Shown: one piece after another, positions 11,824 to 20,600 of the stretch
Layout of the letters: every line of letters starts with the position of its first letter
Position numbering within the stretch: position 1 is the stretch's first letter
Assembly (NCBI GenBank): GCA_001695595.3
Contig: MBPM02000043.1
Coordinates: 248,001-312,000 of the forward strand
Direction: 5' to 3'
From: Plasmopara viticola
Taxonomy: Eukaryota; Oomycota; Peronosporomycetes; Peronosporales; Peronosporaceae
DNA: 64,000 bases
The notes under the pieces: model-generated
The model's database searches: none
What the model saw: the letters and a program-made list of their open reading frames with translations, nothing else
What the model was told of the DNA's origin: nothing
Position numbers and translations under genes: made by a program

Positions 11824-13893
11824 TCAGTTAAAACCTGCGGGCAGTGAAACACTTAGCTTCTTCCCAAAGTAAAATGAATGAGTCGAAATGTAATGATCAT
11901 AAAATTGCAACATCCAATAGTCATTAATGTCGTAGAGCACATCATCATTACCGGTATTGAGCAGATCCACACACCACAACTTACTGATGCATTGGCACAG
12001 CTTGGGTCTAGTATCCACAGTCACACTCATTGCGTTTTCAAACACTTTATTGAAATTCGGTCTTTCTGTCTCAGGCATTTGCGTCGATTCCTTGTCGTAC
12101 ATCACTTTTAGTATTTGGTGCATCTCTAAGGTCGCTTCGACTTCATTCTGTGAAGATTCAATGACAAAATTAAACCAGAGAGGAAACTTATCCATCGTAA
12201 GTAAAGTTTTGACAGGAACATCCAACCCGAGAAGCAAAAACACGTCATGAGACGTTTTTCTTTCTGATTTCCACATGTTGGCTAGGTTAAAAGCGAAAAG
12301 ATAATATAATCGTTCATCCCAGCCTATCGCCTTCTCAACCAATGTCACAAGTTCATTGTCAGTCAAGTGTTCTTTTAAATGACTAAACATGGTGTTGCCA
12401 TCCCGTTTGACGAGAGCAATGATGCGAAGTTCCTCCGGGTCGGCGCTTTCAAAGTTTTTTATATCACCGTAGCTATCAATCACGAACGACATCCACGTCC
12501 ACAAACGTGGATTCTCCAAAAGATCCTTGTGTTTGAGCTCTTTGATCTCAAGGATACTGAGCATATTTTCGGCCGTCACGCTACTGCGTCTCATGGGCCT
12601 TAATACTTCTTGTATAAAAAGCTTGGATATGTCTACCAAATCCCTTGAAGCTGTATCAGGAAATTGTGGACGGTCTCTCACCAAAGGGCTGAACATCCTA
12701 ACAAGTAGTTCCCTTATATCATGCAAATCTAAAAGCTCATTACGATCATCCACCACGGGATCGATTTTTTTTGCGCTCTTTAAAATCATTTGTAACAGCA
12801 TTTTGTAACCCGCTGGATTCTCGGTACCGCCGAAATATTCAATCCATAGTTTCAGCGGTCCTTGCAGGAGGCTTTCTAACTCGGAAGTAAGGTATGGCAA
12901 TAATTTACGAAAAAGCTCATCGTAAGTCATTCTTTGTTTCTTCCAGTCGCGAAATAGTGCCTGCATTAGATGCGTAGTAGCGACGTCCGCATTGTTTGGT
13001 GCACCAGCGTCAACAAGCTGCTGAGCTATGACGCGATCACGAACGCATTCAGGCGAGTATGCGTAAGACGAAAATCGCAAATCCTCTAGTACCGTGTCGT
13101 ATCGAACAAGTTCGTTCGGTTTAAGATAAGTAATATAGTCGATGTACACACGAAAACCTATGCTCTTGAATAACTCGTTCCCATAGACGTTCAACTTCAG
13201 ACCCTTCAACACATTCCAATGCGTGAATTGAAGTTCGACCCAATAGTTGAACAGGTGCGGTTCAAGCCCAAGAACAAAACGCATTTGTTTTTCTTGCGCC
13301 TCATCCCTTCCGACATGTCCTTCGATACTTTCTGTTTTTTCAAACGTTGAGCTTGATGGAGTCGAAGTAGTGTCGACAAGCTTGTAAGACCCAATAATTC
13401 GACCTAGATCAAAAGACATGCTTGTTCGATCCTCGGCACGAGTCGCACGTATCAGTCCTTTAAACACTGCCTTTTGCGCAAGTTTGTGATCACCAGAGTG
13501 TAAAATGAGAATCTTGTCGACAGCTTTTCTAAATTCTTGGCTCATATAAGAGTCGCGTGCTCGAAAGTTGAGACCAGTCTTTTTTAGATATACGTCGACC
13601 ATTGAAGCTTTAAAGGGATAAATACCCGTCAAGAAGTTGTCGAACTTGATGAAGAGCTCAACAAGGCCTTTAGCCCAAGGCAATTGCGTCCTCTCCTCGT
13701 TTGCGTCCTCCTCGTTGCGGTCGGGGACATCGGGTGTAGTCAAATTTTTAAAGTGTCCTTTGGATTGGTTGTTCACGGTGCTCGATGTCGCGGTCACTGC
13801 CGTTGAACCTACGACTAGTATGGCAGCCGACAGGATAAGGAGATTGTGCAGAGACGGTCTAGGACGACGAGTGGCCGACTTTACGTATGTCAT
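11824..13893 (-). CDS. Secreted WY/LWY-like effector candidate, EER motif without RxLR (copy A, intact)
   Basis: The gene encodes 689 aa in one exon. Residues 1-17 are a basic start and about 18-35 a hydrophobic core (LLILSAAILVVGSTAVTA), a clear signal peptide with likely cleavage near 35-37. An acidic DRNEED...EER stretch follows at 58-68. No RxLR is present; KNLT at 49-52 is at most a poor variant. The mature part shows W-x2-(L/Y/F) at W218, W350, W467 and W573, spaced 106-132 residues, in contexts such as GPLKLWIEY. From W541 the phrase MWKSERKTSHDVFLLLGLD has the W-x9-V pattern of WY modules. Oomycete WY proteins are host-targeted effectors, and downy mildews have WY proteins with EER but no RxLR. 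Effector function here is inference. It is the only unbroken copy of five, which suggests selection or recent origin. Start chosen: the ATG directly before the signal peptide. Confidence 0.8.
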   Translation of the reverse strand: MTYVKSATRRPRPSLHNLLILSAAILVVGSTAVTATSSTVNNQSKGHFKNLTTPDVPDRNEEDANEERTQLPWAKGLVELFIKFDNFLTGIYPFKASMVDVYLKKTGLNFRARDSYMSQEFRKAVDKILILHSGDHKLAQKAVFKGLIRATRAEDRTSMSFDLGRIIGSYKLVDTTSTPSSSTFEKTESIEGHVGRDEAQEKQMRFVLGLEPHLFNYWVELQFTHWNVLKGLKLNVYGNELFKSIGFRVYIDYITYLKPNELVRYDTVLEDLRFSSYAYSPECVRDRVIAQQLVDAGAPNNADVATTHLMQALFRDWKKQRMTYDELFRKLLPYLTSELESLLQGPLKLWIEYFGGTENPAGYKMLLQMILKSAKKIDPVVDDRNELLDLHDIRELLVRMFSPLVRDRPQFPDTASRDLVDISKLFIQEVLRPMRRSSVTAENMLSILEIKELKHKDLLENPRLWTWMSFVIDSYGDIKNFESADPEELRIIALVKRDGNTMFSHLKEHLTDNELVTLVEKAIGWDERLYYLFAFNLANMWKSERKTSHDVFLLLGLDVPVKTLLTMDKFPLWFNFVIESSQNEVEATLEMHQILKVMYDKESTQMPETERPNFNKVFENAMSVTVDTRPKLCQCISKLWCVDLLNTGNDDVLYDINDYWMLQFYDHYISTHSFYFGKKLSVSLPAGFN

Positions 13894-14260
13894 TCAAAGT
13901 GATCAGCTGGCGGTAAATAGGAAAGTGGCATTGATTGAAAAGTAAACACACGTATCTCTCACTACTTTAAGTATCGCGTTTAGTATACCTCGCGCCTGTG
14001 TACCGACTAGCACGGAGTATACTCTCGTTTGTCCAGTCCTTGAACGGCTAGTCTGGTCGGGCCTGACTTTGCTCAAAAATGGGAATCTGTAGTTAATTCT
14101 ATTAAGGACAACTAGCTGCCGAATAAACAAATGCTCAAGTCCAGCTCATGTTCAAGCGTCTTTGTATCGTGGATGCACTTATCACACAATCATACTGGAC
14201 AGAAAAGACACAAGCTCATGCACATCTGAAGTTCGCGTAGGATGTAAAGATGTATATGCG
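13894..14260 (-). other. 5' flank of the secreted-protein gene (block i, copy A)
   Basis: This flank is conserved upstream of copies B (27325-27650), C (52862-53213) and, inverted, D (54037-54379). Shared phrases include 'cacactcac/ctcactact' near 13955 and 'ggatgcactgatcgcacaat' near 14170. It should hold the promoter. The match ends near 14225, and about 35 bp on the gypsy LTR begins, so the upstream region of copy A has been cut short by that insertion. Confidence 0.6.
13920..13934 (-). promoter_or_regulatory. Candidate initiator (Inr-like) of copy A
   Basis: On the minus strand the sequence TCAATGCCACTTTCC lies 27-41 nt before the ATG. Nearly the same string sits at the same place in copies B, C and D (TCAATGCCACTTTCC, TCAATGCCAGTTTTC, TCAAAGCCACTTTCC). 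Oomycete promoters often have a TCATTYYNCAWTTT-like initiator just before the start codon; the match here is only partial. Confidence 0.35.
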
Positions 14261-14479
14261 TATCGGCGGGAGGCGGAGGCTTCCCGACCACTAAATTCAA
14301 AGATGACTCGTGATTAGCTGAAAATGGTCTGCGTCAAAATTATCAGCCAATCAGAGCGAGGAACGTCGACGCGCGTCTAGGTGGTGACGCACGTCACATG
14401 TCCTGCCTACACATGTAATAAATGTATGGATCCGAGCTACATATGCAATATGGAGAGTGTGCGGGGACAACCCGCTACA
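14261..14479 (-). repeat. 3' LTR of gypsy element
   Basis: On the minus strand it begins TGTAGCGGGTTGTCCCC and ends near CCTCCCGCCGATA, about 219 bp. It aligns with 20388-20600. The terminal dinucleotide at the far end is not a clean CA, so that limit is uncertain by a few bases. Confidence 0.85.
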
Positions 14480-14492
14480 CCACCCCCCTCTC
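14480..14492 (-). other. Polypurine tract of gypsy element
   Basis: The minus-strand sequence GAGAGGGGGGTGG directly precedes the TG of the 3' LTR. Confidence 0.8.
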
Positions 14493-14537
14493 AAAATCGC
14501 GCTCACACTTTTAGCGTGCAAATGATGTTCGCGAAAA

Positions 14538-14978
14538 ATGAGCTCAGTCAAGACGCTGGCGCCAAGCGCTGGCTCGCGCACAACTCCAACATTTGAGGCG
14601 ACGGCATCAAAAGATCGATTGTTGACAACAAGCGTGGCGCGGCCCATCGAGGCCGCGCCGACTCTTTCGAACGCGATGATCGGCTTTTGGCACCGCACAC
14701 GAGCACTGCGCGGCAAGGTGACCGACTCAAACGACGTCTACGCGCTGGAGTACTCGTGGTGCGAGTTCGTGCGGCGCTGGAACGCGTGCCGTGAGGGAGG
14801 GAGCCGCTTTCTCGACTGGCTCGATCTGGAGGAAGACCGTCGACAGCTGTGGTCGCTCGGCGCGCTCTGCGAGCGCGTCTGCGAGTTAGCGTGGGACAAG
14901 GATCGCCTCTGCTACGATAGCATCAACGAGTTTTGTCGGTTCTGCACTCAAAAGTGGCGCGCGTCCCACGTGCCCTGA
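14538..14978 (+). CDS. Antisense open frame of 146 codons inside gypsy 3' region
   Basis: The frame lies between the polypurine tract and the chromodomain remnant, on the strand opposite to gag and pol. It encodes 146 aa, rich in Trp, Cys, Arg, Glu and Asp in its second half (WCEFVRRWNAC near 71-81; LDWLDLEEDRRQLW near 90-103; FCRFCTQKW near the end). It has no signal peptide and no membrane segment. The GC-rich composition is like the rest of the element. I do not recognise the family. Antisense or extra 3' frames are known in some gypsy elements, and Gag-like or Env-like roles are possible, but nothing here decides. It is open in an otherwise wrecked element, yet GC-rich sequence can keep long frames by chance. 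Confidence 0.35.
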   Translation: MSSVKTLAPSAGSRTTPTFEATASKDRLLTTSVARPIEAAPTLSNAMIGFWHRTRALRGKVTDSNDVYALEYSWCEFVRRWNACREGGSRFLDWLDLEEDRRQLWSLGALCERVCELAWDKDRLCYDSINEFCRFCTQKWRASHVP

Positions 14979-15389
14979 TTGCGATGCGCAAGTAGTAGAG
15001 CGCCGGCTTGGATATCGTCAACGTGAGTGGGTCGGGCGCTACGGGCGCGCTTTTTGGGAACATAAGGATACCGCTAGGCGCCGCATGCCGGCCCGCACAC
15101 GCAGGCCCGCAAGGGCTGAGCGTGGCCGAAGCTGGAAGCGCACCCGGATCCGGGTCGCGCCAATTGCTCGCCGTGCGTTTGATCCCGCGGCTCTTTTCCT
15201 CCGTGTTGGGTCGGGGCGCGTGTTCACGACTCGCGCCAGCTTGATCGTCGTCACCAGCGACGCTCGCGGTCCCGATCTCATCTTCTCCGTCGCCGGGGCA
15301 TTTGGTCGCTGACGAAGGCATCGAATCACCATCTTCGCCAACAATATGTTCATTTCATCGCCGGCAGGTCGAGGTTCCTTATGACTGGA

Positions 15390-15505
15390 ATCATAGTCGC
15401 GAACCATATATGTCAAGTCGCGACGAAGGTTTTCACGCGGCTCCCACGTATCGCTATCAGGGGAAAGTCGAGCCACCACACACGATATCGGCGGCGCGCA
15501 GGCGC
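15390..15505 (-). pseudogene. Chromodomain remnant at gypsy Pol C-terminus
   Basis: One minus-strand frame reads RRRYRVWWLDFP. After a one-base shift the next reads DSDTWEPRENLRRDL. Together this is the ...V.W..(Y/F)P...TWEP..NL pattern of chromodomains in chromoviral integrases, which can guide integration to marked chromatin. The frameshift breaks it. Confidence 0.65.
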
Positions 15506-15682
15506 GGCGCCACGACCATATCGACTGGCAGCACGAGCAGGAGAGGGATCTTTGTTATCGACGATACGATCCACGATCCAGGGATGGTAGCCGGTTAGTA
15601 GGGTTTGAGGCGCTCGACTTAAAACGTCGGGTCAATCGCATCGTGGTAGGAATGTTTTGTGTGTACGCGTCTCCGATGACCT

Positions 15683-17046
15683 TCATGACAGTAAATGGTC
15701 CAGATATTGTGGCGCGAGCTTGCTCGCGCCTAGGTTCGAAACTGCCGCATTCTTGATACCATCACTCGATAGCAGCACGCGATCTCCAACATCGAACACA
15801 TTGGTGTTCTCGCGGCCGCGTTTATCGGCGGCTGCTTTTTGCTTGTCTGCCGCATCCTGCAGCGCATCTCGCACGAAGAGAACAATCGCCTGGCATCGGG
15901 AAATGAAGTCTGATGCTGCTTCCTCGTCCGCCGGCTTCAGCATTGGGCGCCGTGGTCGATGTGGTGCCAAGGTCAATCAAGGTTCTCGTCGCCCGCCGAG
16001 CAAGAGCCGCACTCTTATAAGTATTTGAACCAGTCGCAGTGCGCTCGAAAGCGTTAACGGCAGCGGAAAGGGACGCGGCATCTATGGTAGATGCCGCGCC
16101 GACGCATCGACACTCTGAGGCATATCGTTATCGACTCCTCCCCCACGAAGAGTGGAGAATGGTGCCGCGGAAAGTCTCGCGGCTAAACGAGCGGGCACTC
16201 GTGGGTGCCGAGCGCTGTTGACGAAAGGAAGATATCCCAGTCGCATGAACCGCGTTGTTCAGTGCAAATTCAGCCATTGGGAGAAAGTCACTCCATGAGG
16301 AGAAGGATGTGGCGTAACTTCGGAGCACGTCTTCAAGCACGCGGTTAACACGTTCGGTCTGACTGTCAGTCTCGGGGTACGCAGCGGTGGACATTGGTAA
16401 CCGAATCCCGAGTGACTCAAAAAGACTGCGCCAGAATGCTGCGACAAACCGAGGGTCGCGGTCGGACACGATAGATTCCGGGAGGCCATGGTGGCGGAAG
16501 ACGATGTCGAGAAACATTACTGCACAGCCTTCCGCCGTGACATCCACGCTCGCCGGGGCTAGATGAACTATCTTGCTATCGATTGACGAAGACAAGGACG
16601 AGCGTGCGACCACGGGTGTCAGCAGGAAGACCGAAGACAAAATCCATGCCGACGGAGCGCCCGGCATCACTAGCAATTGGAAGGGGACGCAGTGGGGCTC
16701 GAGACGACGGTGAGGGTTTAACTCGTTAGCAGGTTGCACACGTGCGCACCCACTTACGAACCCATTTGTACTGATAAGGCCAATAGTAGTCGCTTGAGAG
16801 GGCCGCAAATGTCTTCTCGCGGCCCAGATGACCGCCCACGAGCGTGTCGTGATACTCATGAATCAAGCGTACTCGGAGGTCGCTGTCCTTCGGCACAACG
16901 ATCCGTGGACCGTCGAAGCGATCGATGCTGTACAGCATTAGGTCTCCTTTCAGCGTGTAGCGACCGAGTCGCAAAATTAAGTGGCGCGGAAATTCCTCCC
17001 GCGCAGAGTCTGTAGGTGTGCAAATATACTTCATCATATTCTTCAA
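15683..17046 (-). pseudogene. Gypsy integrase remnant
   Basis: From the 5' side: the H2C2 zinc-binding module at 16726-17046 (HEYHDTLVGGHLG, then CATC); the catalytic core at 16128-16860 with SDRDPRF (second Asp) and QTERVNRVLED (Glu), where the usual Gly before Gln is Ser; and a C-terminal part at 15683-15976 with VFDVGDRVLLSS. The region of the first catalytic Asp is frameshifted, and breaks occur near 16770 and 16130. Integrase inserts the cDNA into chromosomes; this copy cannot be active. Confidence 0.85.
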
Positions 17047-17185
17047 TTCTGGGTCCTCCTCATATCATCCGACGCAGGGGTGGCGTGGCGGAGGTCATCA
17101 TAGCATGGAGGTTTGCAGCTACACACGCAGCAAACTCTTCGTCATCTTCGAGTTCTAGATCGCCAGCTCCATGTCCAAAGTCGCG

Positions 17186-17380
17186 CTAAGGGTCATACTC
17201 TGGGCATCTCGAGAGTGCATCCGCGAGGACATTCGTTTTCCCCAAGTTGTAGTGCACCACGAAGTTATATTCGGAGAAGAAAGCGAGCCAGCGGGCCATG
17301 CGCTGGCTCAGGTGCGGACTCTTCAGATGCGGACTCTTCACCGCCGTTCGCAGCGATGTGTGACGCAAGGGGGCGGTAGT
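17186..17380 (-). pseudogene. RNase H C-terminal remnant of gypsy element
   Basis: The phrases LRTAVKSPHL, SQRMARWLAFFSEYNF and GKTNVLADALSRCPEYDP are typical of the end of gypsy RNase H. The KSPHL repeat comes from a 15-bp tandem duplication near 17317-17345. The upstream catalytic part is missing because of the internal deletion that ends here. Confidence 0.8.
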
Positions 17381-18425
17381 TCTTTAGCCCCTGCGGCATC
17401 ACGAGCGATGCCCACAGCATCCCACTCGGTGTGCCCACAGCCCTGAGCGGGATACTTGCTCACGCATTAACAGCTAATAGAAGCCGTCACGATGGTCGAT
17501 CGCGCTGGAAATCGTGCTCCTCGACATGGCATCCAGCACCATGTCTTTCCTTGGGATCGGTGTCTGGGCAGTGATGGTGACGTCATTTAGCTTGTTGAAA
17601 GCGTGGACGATGCGCCCACCACCCATCGCCTTATTCACACAGAAGGTTGGGTTAGAGACACGCTCTCACGCACATGACCGGCCTTGTGGCGGGCCTCGAA
17701 GAACTCATCGATCGCCTGCACTGGCTCACGGGGAAGCGACCACTGCCGCGTCACGCAATACCTCGTTCCAGGCACGAGATTAATTTCGTGCCAAACACCA
17801 CGCCCGACCGAGAGCTCCGCTGGGATCTCATCGGCAAAGATGTCCGCGAACTCCTGGGTGAGTTTGTAAACCGAATTGCCTGAGGTCCGCAGAGCATCCC
17901 AAGACTGTGCGACGTAGCTCTTCGCGCGCCATTTTCTGTTCGGCGCATCTCTTTTTCTCTACATCTTGGTGGACCTCGCCTTCCAAGTCGCTGGCCGCAA
18001 TGTCGGCCGTCACCTTCTCGGCAACGACAGCACACAGTTGCGAGACATCACCGTGGAGTGAAGGAACTTATTCCACGACATTGTCGGTAAGGAGAGGATT
18101 GTTGTTGCGTCGCGAGGCGGGCTTGCGACTTGGACGACGCGCGCACCCGCTGCTACTTCGCCGTCATACAACATCAGGGTCTCCATATTCTCGTCTGCGC
18201 AGACCCTGCGGCGCGAAGCCCGTACGGGTATCTTGCGCCGCATTTTTGCGCGCTTGTAGCCACTGCTCACAAGCGAGACGTCGGACGTCGAGCCCACGTC
18301 GATCATTATATCCGGACGCACAACTTCCTCCTCAACCGGGTTCTTCGCGACTGGTGGCGCCACATGCTGCTCAACCAGACGGGATCAGACGCGGCAGTTT
18401 CAAATGCTCGACCGCACTAATCATC
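17381..18425 (-). pseudogene. Gypsy reverse transcriptase, N-terminal half only
   Basis: Minus-strand frames show FADIFADEIPAELSVGRG near 17860, GTRYCVTRQWSLPREPVQAI near 17740, NPTFCVNKAMGGGRIVHAFN near 17620, the motif-A Asp in SAIDHRDGFY near 17490, and MPQGLKN near 17400. After that the sequence jumps straight into RNase H, so the motif with two catalytic Asp residues (Y-x-DD) is deleted. A frameshift lies near 17650 and a stop follows DGFY. Upstream, 18010-18363 is a less conserved linker with PTMSWNKF. Confidence 0.8.
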
Positions 18426-18626
18426 ATCTCAAGCGGGGGCTTCACATGCCCGACCGAGCTTCACATGCTCGACCGCTCTAATCGTCCTCTCGTGCGAGAA
18501 CTTCACATGCTCGACCGCACTAATCGTCATCTCGTGCGGGAGCTTCGCATGCCCGACCGCTCTGATCGTCATCTCGTGCGGGAGCTTCACATGCTCGATT
18601 GCTCTAATAGTCTCAGGGCGCGGAAG
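18411..18626 (-). repeat. 42-bp coding tandem repeat in gypsy protease-RT linker
   Basis: Four units begin at 18459, 18501, 18543 and 18585, plus a partial unit before them. In the minus-strand frame each encodes a 14-residue unit like EHVKLPHEMTIRAV. The unit length is a multiple of three, so copy number can change without breaking the frame. Confidence 0.85.
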
Positions 18627-18699
18627 TACGCTCCGTGCAATCATAGGCGCTTGAAAAGCCTTCTCATCTCATGGCCATGGTGTACCCAGAAGACCTGGG

Positions 18700-19330
18700 C
18701 ACAAACTTCGCAGATCGCTCACTCTCTAAGAGGAAGGGGTCGTGGACCTGGGCACGACGACAACATGAGGCCAGTCCTGAGGCGCGACCAGGAGGTGCGT
18801 GTAGGCCTCGCTGACGTCGTAATTGCCCCGGCGCTTTGCTGATCGGCTAAGCCATTTGACCTCAGGCTGGTACTGTGCCAGCCATGGCATCTCAAGAATG
18901 CAGTCGAACGCGTAGTTCATCTCAATAATCAAAAATCGTCAAGACTGCAGAAGCCGTCGAACTTGTACGACAGCATCACCGTGCTCCGCGGGGTCACCCG
19001 CGGCTTGCCGTCCGCCAAATTAACGACCATCTCTCCGGGGCCCGTTTGAACCCGAAAGTTGTCAGAGATCCGGCAGAGAAGAGGCGCGGAGAAAGTTGTT
19101 CGTCGCGCCAGAAACAAGGAGTGCGCGCAGCGGATGGCGCGCGCCAGCGACGTGGAGGCTCACGATGATCAGCCTCGATTCGTCACAGGATGTGGTGGCA
19201 TTGAAGTGTGCACGAAGCACTGAGGCATCGGACGTCCCGGTAGCCACCGGGCAAGGACCGTCCTCTATGCTAGCAAAGCGCCCCGCTTCTACTGGTCTTC
19301 CTCGGTTTTTTGGCGCCTTGACTGTTCGGT
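18700..19330 (-). pseudogene. Gypsy protease remnant
   Basis: Minus-strand frames give ALLVSGATNNFLRASSLPDL at about 19062-19130, where retropepsins normally have D-S-G-A; the catalytic Asp is Val here. MVVNLADGKPRVTPRSTV and ILEMPWLAQYQPEVKW follow at 18780-19040. The switch between frames near 19070 and 18930 shows indels. The protease is certainly dead. Confidence 0.8.
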
Positions 19331-20340
19331 GGGGGGCTTGTCCGCCGCCTTGATACTCACAATCTCAGGCGCTGGAGCCCGGCACTCAGCCGCGCTGTGT
19401 CCAGGCTTCAGACAATGGAAACAGGTCAGTAGGCCCTAGCCGCGACCATTGCGGCCACCTCTTCTTCGACCACGGCCACGACTTGCCGGGGCCCATCGCG
19501 GGTTCCTGTGTAAACCCACCTTGATGGAATCGATTTTTATCGGCTCGGGTGCACACGTCCGAGTCACTGCAGACGTTGTCTTCGCACACGGAGACGCCAC
19601 TATGTAGTCCTCGCGCAGTGCGGAGGCAAAAGCTTCCTTAAGAGTTTAAGGCTCGGCGCGAACAAGGCAGTAGCGAGTCAAACCCTCGCGCATGCCGAAC
19701 ACAAAGACTTGGAGTTGAGTAGCACTGTCGATAGGGTTTGCGACGATGCATGATACGAGGTGTCCCGCTTGCTGAACATAATCACGCATGGACATCTTGT
19801 CCTGCTTGAGTGCAGAAAACGCCGCGCGCATGCACCACTAATCTTGAGGCGGTTCGAACGTGAGCCGTGGATCATCTTGTGGTGCCGCGAGCGTCGGGAA
19901 CGCTCCATCGTCGGCAACCAATTTGCCGAGGGCCCAGTCCATGGCGTTGCTGGAGAGACGCGAAAGGAGGAAACTCACTCGCGCTGGCTCCGACGCGAGG
20001 TGCCTCGCGTCCATCACGATAGCAATTTCTCGGAACCAGCGATTCACTGGAAGCCGGTCTTGGCCGGCTCGGTGTACAGCGTCGTCTCGATCTTGACGGC
20101 TTCTATCTTGATTTGGGGCGCGGGAGCTGGCGCTCGCTCGATGGCGAGCACGCACCCGAGGAATTCATGGATGGCAGACTGCTCCTCTTCCGGCGTCACT
20201 GCTGCGATCAGCGACGCCGCAAACGACTCACCTGACGCCGCGGCCACGCGGTGTAGTGCGGCCCACTCGAACGACGTTCTCCATCTTTATTCTTGGAAGG
20301 ACTACCAAGTGCTACCAGATAAACGGGCTTAAAGCCCCTT
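19331..20340 (-). pseudogene. Gypsy gag remnant
   Basis: A zinc knuckle CFHCLKPGHSAAEC (CX2CX4HX4C) lies on the minus strand near 19390-19435, in a different frame from its upstream neighbour. The capsid-like part at 19646-20155 shows NRWFREIAIVMDAR, RVSFLLSRLSSNAMDWALG and MSMRDYVQQAGHLV. An Ala/Glu-rich N-terminal part lies at 20044-20250. At least two frameshifts separate these parts. Confidence 0.75.
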
Positions 20341-20387
20341 ACTGCCTTGAATGTTGCTCGAAGGAAGCAATATCAACTCTGATTTAT

Positions 20388-20600
20388 TATCGGCGGGAGG
20401 CGGAGACCTCCCAACGACTAAATTCAAAAGATGAGTCAAGATTTGCTGAATAGAGCTGTGTCCCAAATATCGGCCAATCAGAGAGAGAGGCACGTCAACG
20501 CGCGTCAAGGTGGTGACGCGCGTCACATATCCTACCTTTACAAAACTATGAATCCTGGATACAGGTGCAATACGGAAAGTATGCGGGGACAACCCGCTAC
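20388..20600 (-). repeat. 5' LTR of gypsy element
   Basis: About 213 bp, aligning with 14261-14479. Its outer end reads CGTAGCGGG on the minus strand, where the sister LTR has TGTAGCGGG, so the terminal TG has mutated. Confidence 0.8.

Larger units (their letters stand above)
14261..20600 (-). mobile_element. Decayed Ty3/gypsy (chromodomain) retrotransposon
   Basis: The element is read on the minus strand: 5' LTR 20388-20600, gag, protease, a truncated reverse transcriptase, an RNase H remnant, integrase, chromodomain, polypurine tract and 3' LTR 14261-14479. The order RT, RNase H, integrase is diagnostic of Ty3/gypsy. The LTRs differ by many substitutions and indels, so insertion is old compared with the copia element. 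Frameshifts, stops and an internal deletion make it non-autonomous. The outer right flank (gataagggttaag) belongs to block e seen elsewhere, which fixes that edge. I found no clear target duplication. Confidence 0.9.

Noticed and set aside
11824..11890. Search for tRNA or rRNA genes across the window
   Set aside because: I saw no A-box/B-box pair with cloverleaf potential and no rRNA-like sequence; a tRNA scan would be decisive.
16734..17446. Plus-strand frames across the gypsy integrase and RNase H
   Set aside because: They are antisense to recognised retroelement domains in GC-rich sequence.
18459..18626. Regular repeats considered as a CRISPR array
   Set aside because: Units are directly adjacent with no unique spacers, and the genome is eukaryotic; this is a coding minisatellite.
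17907..18842. 311-codon plus-strand frame over gypsy RT and linker
   Set aside because: It is antisense to the RT N-terminal half and the 42-bp repeat; the repeat keeps it open. No domain seen.
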